The notes below the pieces were generated by a model. The model had not been told where the DNA came from. It did not search any database and saw only the letters and a list, made by a program, of their open reading frames with translations. DNA of 64,000 nucleotides from Aurantiochytrium sp. KH105 (taxonomy: Eukaryota > Sar > Bigyra > Thraustochytrida > Thraustochytriidae). Below, piece after piece: positions 31,401-40,993 of the stretch. The stretch covers positions 62,001 through 126,000 of the forward strand of contig BGKB01000106.1 in assembly GCA_003116975.1 (NCBI GenBank), in the 5' to 3' direction. Each line of letters starts with the position of its first letter. The stretch's first letter is position 1. The position numbers and the translations under genes were made by a program.

Positions 31401-31968
31401 AGACTTGGCGTCGCGACCCAAAGTTGATTTCGGGAATGAAGAAGAAGCGCCAGACTCTGACACTGCAACAGAGGCAGATGATATCGGCATGAACAAGAAT
31501 CCGAGCGAGACGGAAGGGTCTTCGCCGCCAAAAAAATTTCCTGAAGCGGCAGGCAAGAAAGAATCACGTGCAGAATCTGTCGTCGAAGAAACAAGCTCCG
31601 AGGAAAAGGTCTCAACACCATCGAAAGCGAATGTGCCAGCTCAGCCAACAGCCAGCACCAGCTCTTCCAAATTGGCTCAAGAAGCAAGCGAAGCGATCGC
31701 GATCCCGCCGCATGGGGGGGCAACCGCGCATGACAACGCGACCAGCATGCCCGCTGCGGACGCCGCGTCCCAAGACCTCGCGTCCCAAGACCTCTCTGCA
31801 CCATCAACGCATCACACGGAGTCACGCAAGGATTCTGGCATCAAGAATGACTCACCTCGAGCGAGCGCTCGTCCGCGTGTGGACGCGAGCGAGCCTGCTT
31901 CGCCCCTCGAGCCCGCGTCCCAAGCAAGCGACGCAGACGGCCGGCAGGGCCGCCGTCTGCGCGGATGA
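28495..31968 (+). CDS. Single-pass membrane protein with SAM domain and C-terminal tandem repeats
   Basis: 1,157 residues from an ATG in the context CACCATGG. Basic N-terminus (1-50), polyacidic stretch near 160-170, one transmembrane helix at ~223-246 (GLMSIGVLTVFYFIKLGALM), then a very long Ser/Asp/Glu-rich disordered region. Embedded at ~497-560 is a sterile alpha motif domain: LAQFLQLARLSQYASALLDI, ETMEDLQLLVREDIDEL, GMKRVQLLRLEQML. This is a five-helix protein-interaction module able to polymerise. At ~655-900 there are about four and a half tandem units of ~61 residues. By the positive-inside rule, the basic N-terminus (RRQAREKGAKAARQKAKAFK) would be cytosolic and the SAM side lumenal or extracellular. 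Topology and role are inference. Confidence 0.87.
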   Translation: MENAARSRPDARRQAREKGAKAARQKAKAFKLRFVNEDGSVREVASKMSVPPGSRRPRAPSGQRARNLEGPKAPPPPLQQQQQAPPMRQAQALSMKDKVEDRITEAFKDLVATAPPTTRELELELMDKWTKPAAKEAKSSATKLGANRTKTSRAQEDEDEDEDEDESWPPIKTTRAKKFAARKSPSGLRISMPSALRLFQNGECGILERLSRARCGPCGIKQITYFGLMSIGVLTVFYFIKLGALMTPSLALEGAQAHEESPVVPHVTTPPTFLQEAASTFSEQAASAPLTEPRTPQTSWPVVHGNPETSKATDEYEGAGNAPSTKNQKESEPLPNKYEQDGVFPPRDDQNEDNKSDSPLVEEPKPTFSSTQHNGADESNVVGSTPRINDGQDASTVGANDVVSRPHVHGTHQTTTSENRASDASFKRTDKPSWPRVHDGPRDDSNDDAAALGTPRVFDPVPASEPNGSPPPVSHDADAEKSLVAGSTAGVTTPSVEIDEALAQFLQLARLSQYASALLDIGVETMEDLQLLVREDIDELKSVGMKRVQLLRLEQMLLHRPSTDPLRTSTSENEEDVDEISDARAPSLPKVDSAGDQSVETYSAGKNDEDSIAEREAPKSGSTHSVEDGARVSNLDSKRESKSSNSHPLVKSPKDKIARPVSTQGDHAARSQGSASSVATNVDLQLNVDVQSNDDSGDNAADSSVAAQDQVPSQELAKDEVTSPISTRGNNAAELQDTASSVVATNVHSQPKVDGENSGDNAADSSVAAQDQVPSQELAKDEVTSPISTRGKNAAELQDTTSSMATNVDLQPYIEDQQNKDSEDSAVDSAQDKAPSQESAKDEITSSISTQGKNAAEPQNTASSVAAHVDLQPYVEDQQNKDSEDSAADSVAVQERNDIAPQENAISESASAASQPMINAPANNDVDDKNVLSEPGSAASQPRVDDAQGGEAGSKTKSTNSRSSDLKSEDLASRPKVDFGNEEEAPDSDTATEADDIGMNKNPSETEGSSPPKKFPEAAGKKESRAESVVEETSSEEKVSTPSKANVPAQPTASTSSSKLAQEASEAIAIPPHGGATAHDNATSMPAADAASQDLASQDLSAPSTHHTESRKDSGIKNDSPRASARPRVDASEPASPLEPASQASDADGRQGRRLRG
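30450..31180 (+). repeat. Coding tandem repeat, ~183-bp unit
   Basis: About 4.5 imperfect units inside the SAM-domain protein. Each contains the pattern PSQE.AKDEVTSPISTRG, NAAELQDTASS and a D[SN]A.DS start. The two central units are nearly identical in DNA, which suggests recent unequal exchange. Confidence 0.85.
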
Positions 31969-34900
31969 GTCCTTCGAAGAGTCGCGGCTGCGTGCGGCCG
32001 CATGACGATCAGAATTCCTCGGCCTCCGGCACGCAGATCAATGCGCGCAGCGCGGGAATGGAGCCTCGGCATGGAGCCTCGGCGCGTCAGATTCTCGGGT
32101 TCGTATCGTACTACGTCTCGATGGGTGGCGCCGGCGACGAAAGCGAAGACCGACCGATACGAAGAAGGCCGCGCGCTCCGCGCAGGCCCGGACTGCCTCG
32201 GTTCGCGGTCACGTGCGCGCGTCCCGGCCTCTCCTCGCCTCTTCGCTCGTGCTTGTGTCTGCTTGCAGCGAGCGAGCGCGGCTTGGGCTGCGCCGGGCCG
32301 AGGCGCGTTTCGCCGGCAGCGCAGGCCGCGGCGGCGGGGTTGGACTCTGCTGCTGCGGCGCGGCGTCGACGCGCCGCGCTCTCGAGGTCTCGCGCGGCGC
32401 AGCAGCAGCAGGCAAGGCGCGCGAAGGCGACGAGCGATGACGTCGCGGCGATGACGCATCGGGACTGCGCGCGAAAAAGATTCTCGAGCGAAAAAAAAAA
32501 GCCAAGAAAAAAAGCGCAGAGGGGGAAAAGAACGGCGAGAATAAAAAGAATAATAGAAAGGAAAAAAGAAAGACGCGCGCGCACTTGGGACGATTGGTGA
32601 TGATGCGACGCCGCCGCGTGCTTGGCGTCGCAGCCGGCGAGTTCTGCGAGTTCTGATGCAGCAAAAGCCGCCTGCGTCGCGCGAGGCGCGTCAGTGTGAC
32701 GCGCAGGTTGTGTTCATCGTATTTTCTGAGGGTGGGCTGGTCCGCGACCGGCGAAGACGGCCGCCGACGCAGGAACGGCGCTCTCGCGTGCAGCAGCAGA
32801 TGCTGGCTGCTGCGCCGGCTTGAGGCGTCTGCGCGCAGGCTTTTGCGAGCGGGACGAGGTGCACGAGGAGGAGGCGCCGGCGGTGCGGCTGGAACGAAGA
32901 ATGTGCAGAGTCAGGGAATGATGGAATGGAGGAGAATGAGCCCGCGCCGAGCTGTGCTGCGTCGAGCGGCAGCGGGCGGACCACGCATTGTGGGGAAGAC
33001 GCCCGTGCCTGCGCGCCTGTCTCCTTTTCTGCGTCTGGGTCCCTCAGAATGGCTGTTCTCGTGATCGAGCTGCGGCGGGCGAACGTACGAGGGACTGGCT
33101 ACGCAGGCCCGTTCGACCAACCAACCAACCGACCGAATGATTGGCCGATCAAGCGATTGTGGCTGAGACATCAACCGACGGCAAGCAAGCAAGCAAGCAA
33201 GCAAGTAAGCAAGTAAGCGACAGCGACCGACGGCCGACCTACCAACCGACCCTTTTCCTGGCCGAGGCTCTTGTTTTGCATTGTTCGAAAAAGGAAAACT
33301 TTGCATGACGTGCCTCGGGACCCGGTGACGCATCGATCGTGGGAGCCAGCCGCACTTTGCGCGCTCTCGCGTCGAAATAAAGGCAGTCTGTTCTGCTTGC
33401 AGCAAGCTGCTGCTGAGCGCATAGCAGAGACTCGCGTAAGCCACCTGGCTAGCGAACTTACTTTTCTTTTGCAGCGCATCATCGGTGAAGAGTCGCTTCA
33501 AAAACAGCAAAAAGGAAAGCGAGATTCTTCGGAAACATCGACGCAGGCAGGCTGGCAGCCTGCGACATACGTATGCGTGTACCGCTGGTGGGGCGAAACG
33601 GCAAGGCCGAGGGGGAATGAGAACGGCGAGGATGCGCAGCTGCAGGTGCAGCCGCAGCTGCGAGCTAGCGAAGCTTCGCAGGCTCCAGAGGCAGGGGGTC
33701 AGCCATCTAGCCGGCCAGCCGTTGCGGCCACGGTGCGGTAGCGCGTAGACCTGCGCATCACAGGTGCACGAAGAACGGGCCGACTGCAGACTCGGAGGTG
33801 CACCTGGATGGGCATCTGCATCTCCTCGCCTTGAAGAAGATGAGCTTGGCCGTTCATTTGCATGTTCAAAAAAAGCTCAAGATGAGTGCAACGGATAGTG
33901 CAATTCGAGGCTTGGGACGGACGCTTCCGCGGCGGGCGACCGGACGGCGCAGCAGACGGTGCGGCGCGGGGACGTGGGACGGCGACCGGGACGCGAAGTC
34001 GGTCGTCGCGGAGCGTCCATCGAGGCACGGTCCTCGGAAGAAAATCGCGCGCGTGGGGAAAAACTGCCACTTGCTTCGCGCGTGGAAGCTCTTGATGGCT
34101 TGGCACAATGACGCTGCCGCTTATGGCGGTTGCCAGCGCGTAAAATTGGTGACGCCTGACCTGTTCTAACCCGCAGCGCGACCCAGTGGGGGGCACCCGC
34201 ACGTGCGGCCCCATGGTAAGAAAAAAGTTAAAAAAANGGGCTGTTCATTCTTTTCTTTTTTTTTCGCGACCTCCCTTTCTCGGTCAGTCAGTCAATCAGT
34301 CAGCCCTGATCTCCTGGCTCTTCGATCTCGTATATCGCTGTCGCTGTCACAGCACTCCGACATGCATATGCTTTCGGCAACGAACCCGAGAGGCAGAGCT
34401 CGCCCGATATCCATCCATCCATCCATCGTTCAATCCATGGCCGTCCGTTCAACCATCCGCCAGCCCCCTTTTGCTTGGACACTTGCTTGCCGAATGGAAC
34501 ACTTTTCCCGGTCTGTCGCCGATTCGCCGACCCGCCCGCCAGGGCAAGGCTTCCCGAGTAGTCGCCCGGCTTCGACCGCCGCCGTCGCTGCCGCGCGAAA
34601 TCGATCGGCGTCTGCAATGCTGCTGACAGTGACTTTTGCTCGCAGCGACGGCGGGTGAGCGAACGCCGCGCTCCATTCAGCGGCGTGCCCGCGGCATTCG
34701 GCTCTCGCATGCACGGTCCGTCCATGCGGGAAGAGATGGCGCAGCGATGATTTGATAGAGTACCGGGAACGCAATGCATGCTATGTGCTCTCACGGACGC
34801 CGTCGCCGTCCTCGCCGTCGGCAGCGTAGAGCGGCAGTCGCCCGCCCGCCCGCCCGCCAGCGGATAGAATACGCCGCGACGGTGACCGAGATGAAATCGT

Positions 34901-36806
34901 CTTGCGTCCAGGCCCAGCCAGCCCGAGTCCTCGGGTGACGCAAGCAGCCGCGAGCGCGCCGTGAGCAAAGGTAGGCCTGATAGGACAGGGGACGGGATCG
35001 GCCAAAGGCGAGGGGCGGAAGAGACGACGCATGACGGCCGCGTGCACCGCGTCTTGCGGTCTAGGCGAAGCTTGTTGCGATCGAGGCGAAGCTCCTTGCG
35101 ATTGAGGCGGTGCTCGTTGCGGCGCGTTGACATTTATTGGGCGCTGGTTCTGGAGAAGTGGGACGCATTGATTGCCATGAGCACTGCGACCACTCGCAGT
35201 GCGACCTGCGAGGCGCCGCACGTCAGCAGGAGCACTGACCATGACTGGTGGATCTGCCTTGCCCGGCCTCGCTGCGAGGTGTTGGTTTCAGACGCGCGCG
35301 TTCTCTGCGCGTTGCCTCGTGTGAGCTCTCCTGCCGCCGGCAGCGGGTGGACGAGGAAGCGCGGGCCTGGACTCGGGACTCGGGGCGGCGCCGAGGAGCG
35401 AGCTGCTCCCGCGTGCATCTAGCTTATGGTGGAAAAGGCTGGCGCGGGAGGTCGTTAGTTTAGCGTAGTTTGTAAGCTCGTGCTGCTTGGACCAGGCACG
35501 GCCGCCGCAAGACACAACAATGCAAGGCAAGGCGAGGTCTTCGGCGAATCGCGAAGGGAGCGAGCGGGAAGAGCCGCACCGCGAAGAAAGACGAAGTGAA
35601 CGCGACTGCGAGCGCAAGTTGAGAGCGACTCGCGCGAGGTGTCGAGAAGAAGAAGAAAAAGAAGAAAAAAAAGAAAAAAGTAAAAAGCGCGAAATAGAAC
35701 GAAAAGAACGGAAAAAGAAAAAATTGACTCCCTCCTTCACTGAGACTGCGGTAAGGGAGACGGCGCCACGGAGGAAAAAAAAAGTTGAAAGAAAATGGAA
35801 TTTTCAGGAAGAAAGAAAAAGGAAACGCGCAGTTCATTCAAACAAACAAACAAAGAAAGAAAAGGAAAGAGAGACAAAGCGAGAGCTGTCGCCGTCTGCC
35901 GTGCCGCTCCTGCGCGCCGTGCCGCCAGCCCCCGGCCGCCACTCGCCCCGGTCCGCGCCGCATCTCGAGCCTGCGCGCAGCTGCAGCTGCAGCGGCGCTG
36001 CCCGCCGTCCTCCCTCCCCTCCCCTCCCCTGCACTCCTCGCCCCCGCACTCGCGCGCTCGCTCGTGCGCGCTCGCAACCGGGGCGTCGCCGTGGTTGAAC
36101 CTAGGAAGGCCGGAACGCAGACGCCGACGTGCAGCGGGCGGCGGCTCCAGCGGCGGGGAGCGGGCTCTTCCGCGGACTCGCGCGCGGCCTCCTGCCCGCC
36201 GGCAGCGCGCGCGCAGCAGCAGCTCCCGCGCAGCCGCAGCGTCTCCAGCCCGGTTTCAAAAAAATTCAAATCGCCTCGCCTCGCCTCGCCTCGCCTCGCC
36301 TCGCGCCCACTCGCCGCCGCAGCTGCAGCTGCAGCTGCTGCTGCGCGCCGCGCCCGGAGCCTGCGCCGCGTCGCATCGCATCGCGCCGCGTCGCATCGCC
36401 TCGCGTCGCGTCGCGTCGCGCCCGGGGCGGGCGAGCGAGGGCGGCCAGCCAGCCAGGTGACGCGGCGGCGCCGAATTTGAAACTTTTGAAAGGGTCGGCG
36501 TTCTCTCGGTGTTCTCAGCGCAGTGACGGGGCGCGGGGGGAGGAAGAAGAAAGGGGAAAGAAAGGAAAAAGAAAGGAAGAGGCGGGAGGAAAGAAAGGCG
36601 CAGAGGCAGGAAGAAGCGCGCGGAGAAAGCGGCGGCGCACGCGGGCGTGCTGCGGCGCCGGGGCAAGAAGCAGGCGGGCAAAACGCAAAGGCGAGGGCGC
36701 GGCACTCGCGCAGAAGCGGCCGCAGCGAGCGCGCACCCGCGAGTGGAGCAGCTGCAGCAGCTGCAGGTAGAGACGGCGGGCGAGGCCGCGAAGCGGGCGG
36801 CAGAAC
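31969..36806. other. 4.8-kb gene-poor intergenic region
   Basis: No conserved protein on either strand. Contents by position: GC-rich Arg/Ala low complexity (32150-32450); strand-biased polypurine (32480-32580 and 35640-35880); (GCAA)n (33180-33205); an unresolved base after a run of A at 34237; (CCAT)n (34405-34435); (TCGCC)n and TCGCA/TCGCG pentamers (36270-36420). Several overlapping frames of 150-350 codons at 35780-36900 and 34300-35130 are composition-driven. A short gene or RNA hidden here cannot be excluded. Confidence 0.55.
36270..36305. repeat. (TCGCC)n pentanucleotide repeat
   Basis: Seven tandem TCGCC units, with related TCGCA/TCGCG units at 36365-36420, about 400-540 bases before the next start codon. 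Confidence 0.85.
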
Positions 36807-38396
36807 ATGATCAGAGTGTCGCACAAGGCGCCGGCCAAGCACCAGCAGCGGAGACGGCAGGAGCAGGAGCGGCGCGCGCGGATGATGCAGGAGCAACTGG
36901 ACACGCAGCTCCGCGCGCTCGAGAAGCAGGAGCAGCTGCGACAGGAGAAGATGCGCGTGCAGAAGATGATGCGCATGCAGCAGATTGACGAGGAGCAGGA
37001 AAGAGTGCAGCAGCAGAAGCAGCAGCAGCAGCAGCTCGAAAGGCTACCCGAGGAGACGGAAACAGAGATGGAGGCCGACGCTGACGCCGACGCTGATACC
37101 GACAGCGAACGCGAGGACAACGAGGAGAAGGACCACATTGGCCCGGACGCCCATAGCAGCGGCCGCAGCTGCGGCAGCCACAGCAGCAACGGCAGCACCA
37201 GCGAGGACGACTTTCGCGCGACGGAACGCCAGCACATGCCCCACATGTCCCAGCAGGGCAAGACCATCCCGACCTCGCTCGCCCCCCAGGACGCAGCCGA
37301 AGCCGACGATGACTTCATGCAGCAAATGATTATGCCGGCAAACGGCCTGCTCATGCCCACGGCGAACGAGTGCAGCGGGTCCGAGAGCGGCGACGACTTT
37401 GAGGACGATCTCGAGAACGATGACCTCCGTCTCGTCAATGAAGACGTCTTGGGCGACATTGACGACGGTGCCGACGAGGACCACGAGGACGACAGCAGGG
37501 AACCGTCCGAGGCCGAGCTCGAAGAGTACAAACCGCGTATGCTCCGCAAGCGCGTCCGCTCCCGCGGCCACGGTAGCCTCGACCTGGACGACATTGACGA
37601 CGCACAGGCCGTGGACCTCAACGACATTGATCTGGAGAACAAGGACATCTCGTACGAGTTCGGCAACGCCGGCGACATGCCCGTCGACCAGCGCAGCCTC
37701 TGGCACGTAGACCGCAAATTCAAGCCCGATGAGTCTCGCATTTTCAGCCTCGGACTCACGGGTGGACACTACCGCTTCGTGCTGCACAACTCGATGTCGC
37801 GCTCCGCGAGTTGGATCGGCGACGCGCGCGGTCTGCTCGTCAAGTTCTGGATTGTCAACAAGGAGCTCGGACACAGCGTCGTGCGACGCACCGAGCGCGT
37901 CGACGCCACCTGCCCCGAGCTCGAGTTTGACTTTGTCATTGGCAGCAAGGACTGCGTCTCGCAGCCCATGGAGCTCCGTGTCCAGGTCGTCTCGTCCTGC
38001 AAACACACGCTTTCCAAGGCCTCGCTCGAGCTTCGCAAGGTCAAGCTGTCCTCGTCCTATGACGTGCTGGCCGTCTCCGAGACGACGCGCCCGGAGCGCT
38101 GTCTGCTTTTGCAAGGCCGTTCCGCGAGCATCATGGGTCTCGATGCTATGGGCGGCGCCGCCGCGACGCCGCTCAAGCCCATGCCCAAGTCGCACTCGCT
38201 CAACTCGCTCAGCTCGTTGCCTTCGCATATGCGCAGATCCAAGTCCACGCAAATGCCGCGGTCTTCGTCCAAGACCCGACTCTTTTCCTTTATGCGCCGC
38301 AGCGGCTCTAAGCCCGCTCTGGCTTCCTCCAACAACCTTGCTGACCAGTCGCAGCTGTACCACCAGCAGCTTCACCAGCAACATCAACAGCAATAA
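36807..38396 (+). CDS. Acidic coiled-coil protein of unknown function
   Basis: 529 residues from the ATG at 36807. Residues ~10-85 are a strongly helical Arg/Gln/Glu segment with a short polyglutamine run, predicted coiled coil. ~88-260 is highly acidic and disordered, with an Asp-Ala-Asp run near 92-99. ~285-425 looks globular and beta-rich (RIFSLGLTGGHYRFVLHNS, LLVKFWIVNKELGHSVVRR, ELEFDFVIGSKD, MELRVQVVSS) but I do not recognise the fold; a C2- or immunoglobulin-like sandwich is possible. The C-terminus is Ser/Lys-rich and ends in Gln/His. Strong G/C third positions support coding. It is convergent with the RING-Tubby gene. Confidence 0.86.
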   Translation: MIRVSHKAPAKHQQRRRQEQERRARMMQEQLDTQLRALEKQEQLRQEKMRVQKMMRMQQIDEEQERVQQQKQQQQQLERLPEETETEMEADADADADTDSEREDNEEKDHIGPDAHSSGRSCGSHSSNGSTSEDDFRATERQHMPHMSQQGKTIPTSLAPQDAAEADDDFMQQMIMPANGLLMPTANECSGSESGDDFEDDLENDDLRLVNEDVLGDIDDGADEDHEDDSREPSEAELEEYKPRMLRKRVRSRGHGSLDLDDIDDAQAVDLNDIDLENKDISYEFGNAGDMPVDQRSLWHVDRKFKPDESRIFSLGLTGGHYRFVLHNSMSRSASWIGDARGLLVKFWIVNKELGHSVVRRTERVDATCPELEFDFVIGSKDCVSQPMELRVQVVSSCKHTLSKASLELRKVKLSSSYDVLAVSETTRPERCLLLQGRSASIMGLDAMGGAAATPLKPMPKSHSLNSLSSLPSHMRRSKSTQMPRSSSKTRLFSFMRRSGSKPALASSNNLADQSQLYHQQLHQQHQQQ

Positions 38397-39016
38397 GAAG
38401 CTGAGGCGAATGCGAGAGAGTGAGTCAAGTTTGCTCGCCTCGCCATGACGATTCGACATCCAAGAATCAAAAGGAGGGCGCGCTTTGCCTTTCTTTTCAA
38501 CCCCACCCTCTTCAATCCCCAAAGATTGGTTGATCTTCTACAAAAGTCGCGGAAAAGTCACACTCGCGAAAGAAATTGGATCAACCACTCATTGACCAAA
38601 TCGAGGATACTGCCCCAAGCGCGTATCACTCGCACGCCAAATTGCGCACACACATTCATTGTTTCATTGTTTGTTTGTCCCGCGCCCGTGCCCATTGCTC
38701 TCGTTCTCGCTGGCTGTCTTCTTGCAGCCAGTAGCATCGAAAAAAATAATAATACCAAAAAGAGCAGGACACAGGGATGGACGTGGACGAACGAACCCAA
38801 GACATATAGCTGTAGAGCCTGAATATACCTGCAACGCCAGGTCCAAATTGAGTATAGATAGATACAACCTTTATCTTTTTTGTGAATTGTCTCAATTGTA
38901 TTTCAACTTTTCCGCGATCACGCTTTTGCGTGCTTGACAGTGAATGCTTGCATGGAAGAGAGATAGAAAAGAGAAAAAATAAAAAAAAGGGTAAAAAATA
39001 GTAGTAGATTACGTTA
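38397..39016. other. Convergent intergenic region
   Basis: 620 bases between two stops, falling to clearly lower GC from 38640 on, with A/T-rich runs at 38740-38760 and 38960-39005. Nothing coding. Confidence 0.6.
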
Positions 39017-40993
39017 TCAGGCCACAAGCATTTTGCGATCGCATGCAGTAAGGACGACACCAAAGGCTTGAATCGGTAACATCGGCCAGCGGAAATCGCA
39101 CGTGTAAATGGCAAAGGGAACATCCTCAGAGATGGCCACAACCTTGCCAAATTGAAGGGCATCCGTCTCGGTCGAAAGACCGTGGACTTGAAGCTTGAAG
39201 TTCTTGTTGGACGGAAGCTGCACGCGACCGTGAAAGTCCAAAGAGTACGCCTGGATCGAGTCCAGCCAGTACGGCTCCTTGTTTTGCCCATACAGCAACT
39301 GGCTGTGGCCGTTTACAGCCTCGGCACCCTTGCGCAGATGAGAGACAAGGTGCTCACTACGTCTCTTGGGTACAATCGTCTCGGACACGAACACCTGGCC
39401 AGCGTCTGCATCATCATCTTCATCGTCGTCTTCTGAATCGTCGTCCACGGGCGTGGAGAAGGGCGCTTCAGGTGCAGTATTGGGAACGATGGAGGTACTC
39501 GAAAGGGTGCTCGCATCACCTGCGTTATCCTTTTCCTCGTACAGCTCCTTTTGTTCCTGCGCAGGCAGGCCCAAGGCGAGACTTGCAGCTTCTGCGCCAT
39601 TACAAGCCTTGGCGCGTGCCAGCGCGACCGAAAGGCTGCGCGGCCCTGACCCGTTTCCGAAGCGGTTTTGCGTGTACGCCACAGCAGCGACCTCGCGCTG
39701 CGCTGTGCCGGTAAAACGTTTCCGTCCGTCGCCCGCGCAAGTCACCGGGGCTGATACCGTGAACTCGGTGCCGGACACGTTGCCATTGACACTGCCAAGG
39801 TAGTTGTGGCTGTTGGGGGAAAAGTCCTTGCACTCTGGATCGACGGAGAGGTCAATGACCGAGGTGCCCCACTTTGTAAGGCGTTTTGAGCCGGCCATGA
39901 CAAACTTGTCCCCCTTGCGCGGGCTTTCTTCGTCGGGAAGTGCACCCAAAGGGTAAGCCAAGGTAGTGGGGGCTTGAACCCACAGCTCATATCGCACCGG
40001 CGAGCCAAAGACGCCATTGCGCACCTTGACGTAGCAGCGGAGCGTCCCCGTCGACTGTGGAAGAGGAGACATGGCAAACTGTTTGCGGTAGCCGAACAGG
40101 ACGAGTGAATTGAGCTGCAAGATGTCGCGGGGCTGGTAATCGACACGACCGAGGTCCGAGCGACACAGCGGGCAGCTCCCGGCGCCCTGCTTCTGCTCCT
40201 TCCACTCGTAAATGCACTTGGCATGTACTGGTGCGAGATTGCATTGTTGAACGCAGGGGATGGGGACTGCGGGGCGTTTGGCTGTGAACCGGCCGAGGCA
40301 AATGAGGCATGTGTCCTCTTCAATCTCCTCCTTGGAAAGCACCTCTTGTTGCTTTTGCTCGACATGCGGCTGCTGTGGGCCCTCCGGATCTGCAATCTTG
40401 GCAGCAGAGTTTGCGTCCGTAGGGCTGGCTTCGGGCATGTGCATGCTCTCGAGCACATTGAGGTCCACCGCGTGAACGCTGCTGTCTCGTCTGCCGCGCA
40501 TGCGTGTCATGGCATTGCCGCTTGCATTGCCTTCTGCGCCGTTACTGCCTCGTCTTTGGTAAAAGCGGCCACTTGTTGTACGACTCCGCGAAAGTAGGCC
40601 GATTGTGATGCTCGAGGTTCGCTCGCGCGCGGGGCGGCGTGGGTCTGCAGTCTGAGCTTTTTGCACGGTCGCGAACCGCACGGTCTCGAGGTAGTCGGTA
40701 TGGGCGCGCAAGCGTGAGGTCTCTGGCGCCTCGGACACGGTACGAGGCCTTGCGCGTTGCTCGCGGCGGTTCGTCGTCGTCGCGGCTCTGGTGCGTTCTA
40801 CGTCGAGGTTGCCGTCAAAGGCCCCATGTTGCGCTCGCATTGGCGCCGACGGTCTCCTCGCCGACGCGCCCGTCCCGCCCGAGGTCATGTCTTCGTAGAC
40901 GTCGTGCTCGTCGTCCAGAGCGCTTTGTTCCCGCTCTTCCTGCACGTCTGCCAGGAGAGACGGCGCCCTCGTGGTCCTCATGTTCATGCTCAT
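39017..40993 (-). CDS. RING-type zinc finger fused to a Tubby C-terminal domain
   Basis: 658 residues from the ATG at 40993. The frame is open to 41137, but that start is GTG; an upstream spliced exon is possible. The first ~220 residues are disordered. A RING variant starts at Cys229: CLIC, then IPC, QQC, VHAKC and CPLC, i.e. a C4HC3-like ligand order closer to RING-CH than to classic RING. Immediately after it (from ~290) comes a split Tubby domain: TLRCYVKVRNG, FVMAGSKRLTKWGTSVIDLS, NYLGSVNGNVSGTEFTV, a ~120-residue acidic insertion, then YSLDFHGRVQLPSNKNFKLQ, LQFGKV and the closing FRWPMLPIQAFGVVL. Tubby domains bind PI(4,5)P2. RING domains recruit ubiquitin E2 enzymes. The predicted role is a phosphoinositide-docked E3 ligase. 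Plants use F-box-Tubby proteins for a similar purpose, so this fusion may be an independent solution. Confidence 0.9.
   Translation of the reverse strand: MSMNMRTTRAPSLLADVQEEREQSALDDEHDVYEDMTSGGTGASARRPSAPMRAQHGAFDGNLDVERTRAATTTNRREQRARPRTVSEAPETSRLRAHTDYLETVRFATVQKAQTADPRRPARERTSSITIGLLSRSRTTSGRFYQRRGSNGAEGNASGNAMTRMRGRRDSSVHAVDLNVLESMHMPEASPTDANSAAKIADPEGPQQPHVEQKQQEVLSKEEIEEDTCLICLGRFTAKRPAVPIPCVQQCNLAPVHAKCIYEWKEQKQGAGSCPLCRSDLGRVDYQPRDILQLNSLVLFGYRKQFAMSPLPQSTGTLRCYVKVRNGVFGSPVRYELWVQAPTTLAYPLGALPDEESPRKGDKFVMAGSKRLTKWGTSVIDLSVDPECKDFSPNSHNYLGSVNGNVSGTEFTVSAPVTCAGDGRKRFTGTAQREVAAVAYTQNRFGNGSGPRSLSVALARAKACNGAEAASLALGLPAQEQKELYEEKDNAGDASTLSSTSIVPNTAPEAPFSTPVDDDSEDDDEDDDADAGQVFVSETIVPKRRSEHLVSHLRKGAEAVNGHSQLLYGQNKEPYWLDSIQAYSLDFHGRVQLPSNKNFKLQVHGLSTETDALQFGKVVAISEDVPFAIYTCDFRWPMLPIQAFGVVLTACDRKMLVA

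Noticed and set aside
22736-33205. GCAA repeats as a CRISPR-like array
   Set aside because: Four-base microsatellites without spacers, in a eukaryotic context.
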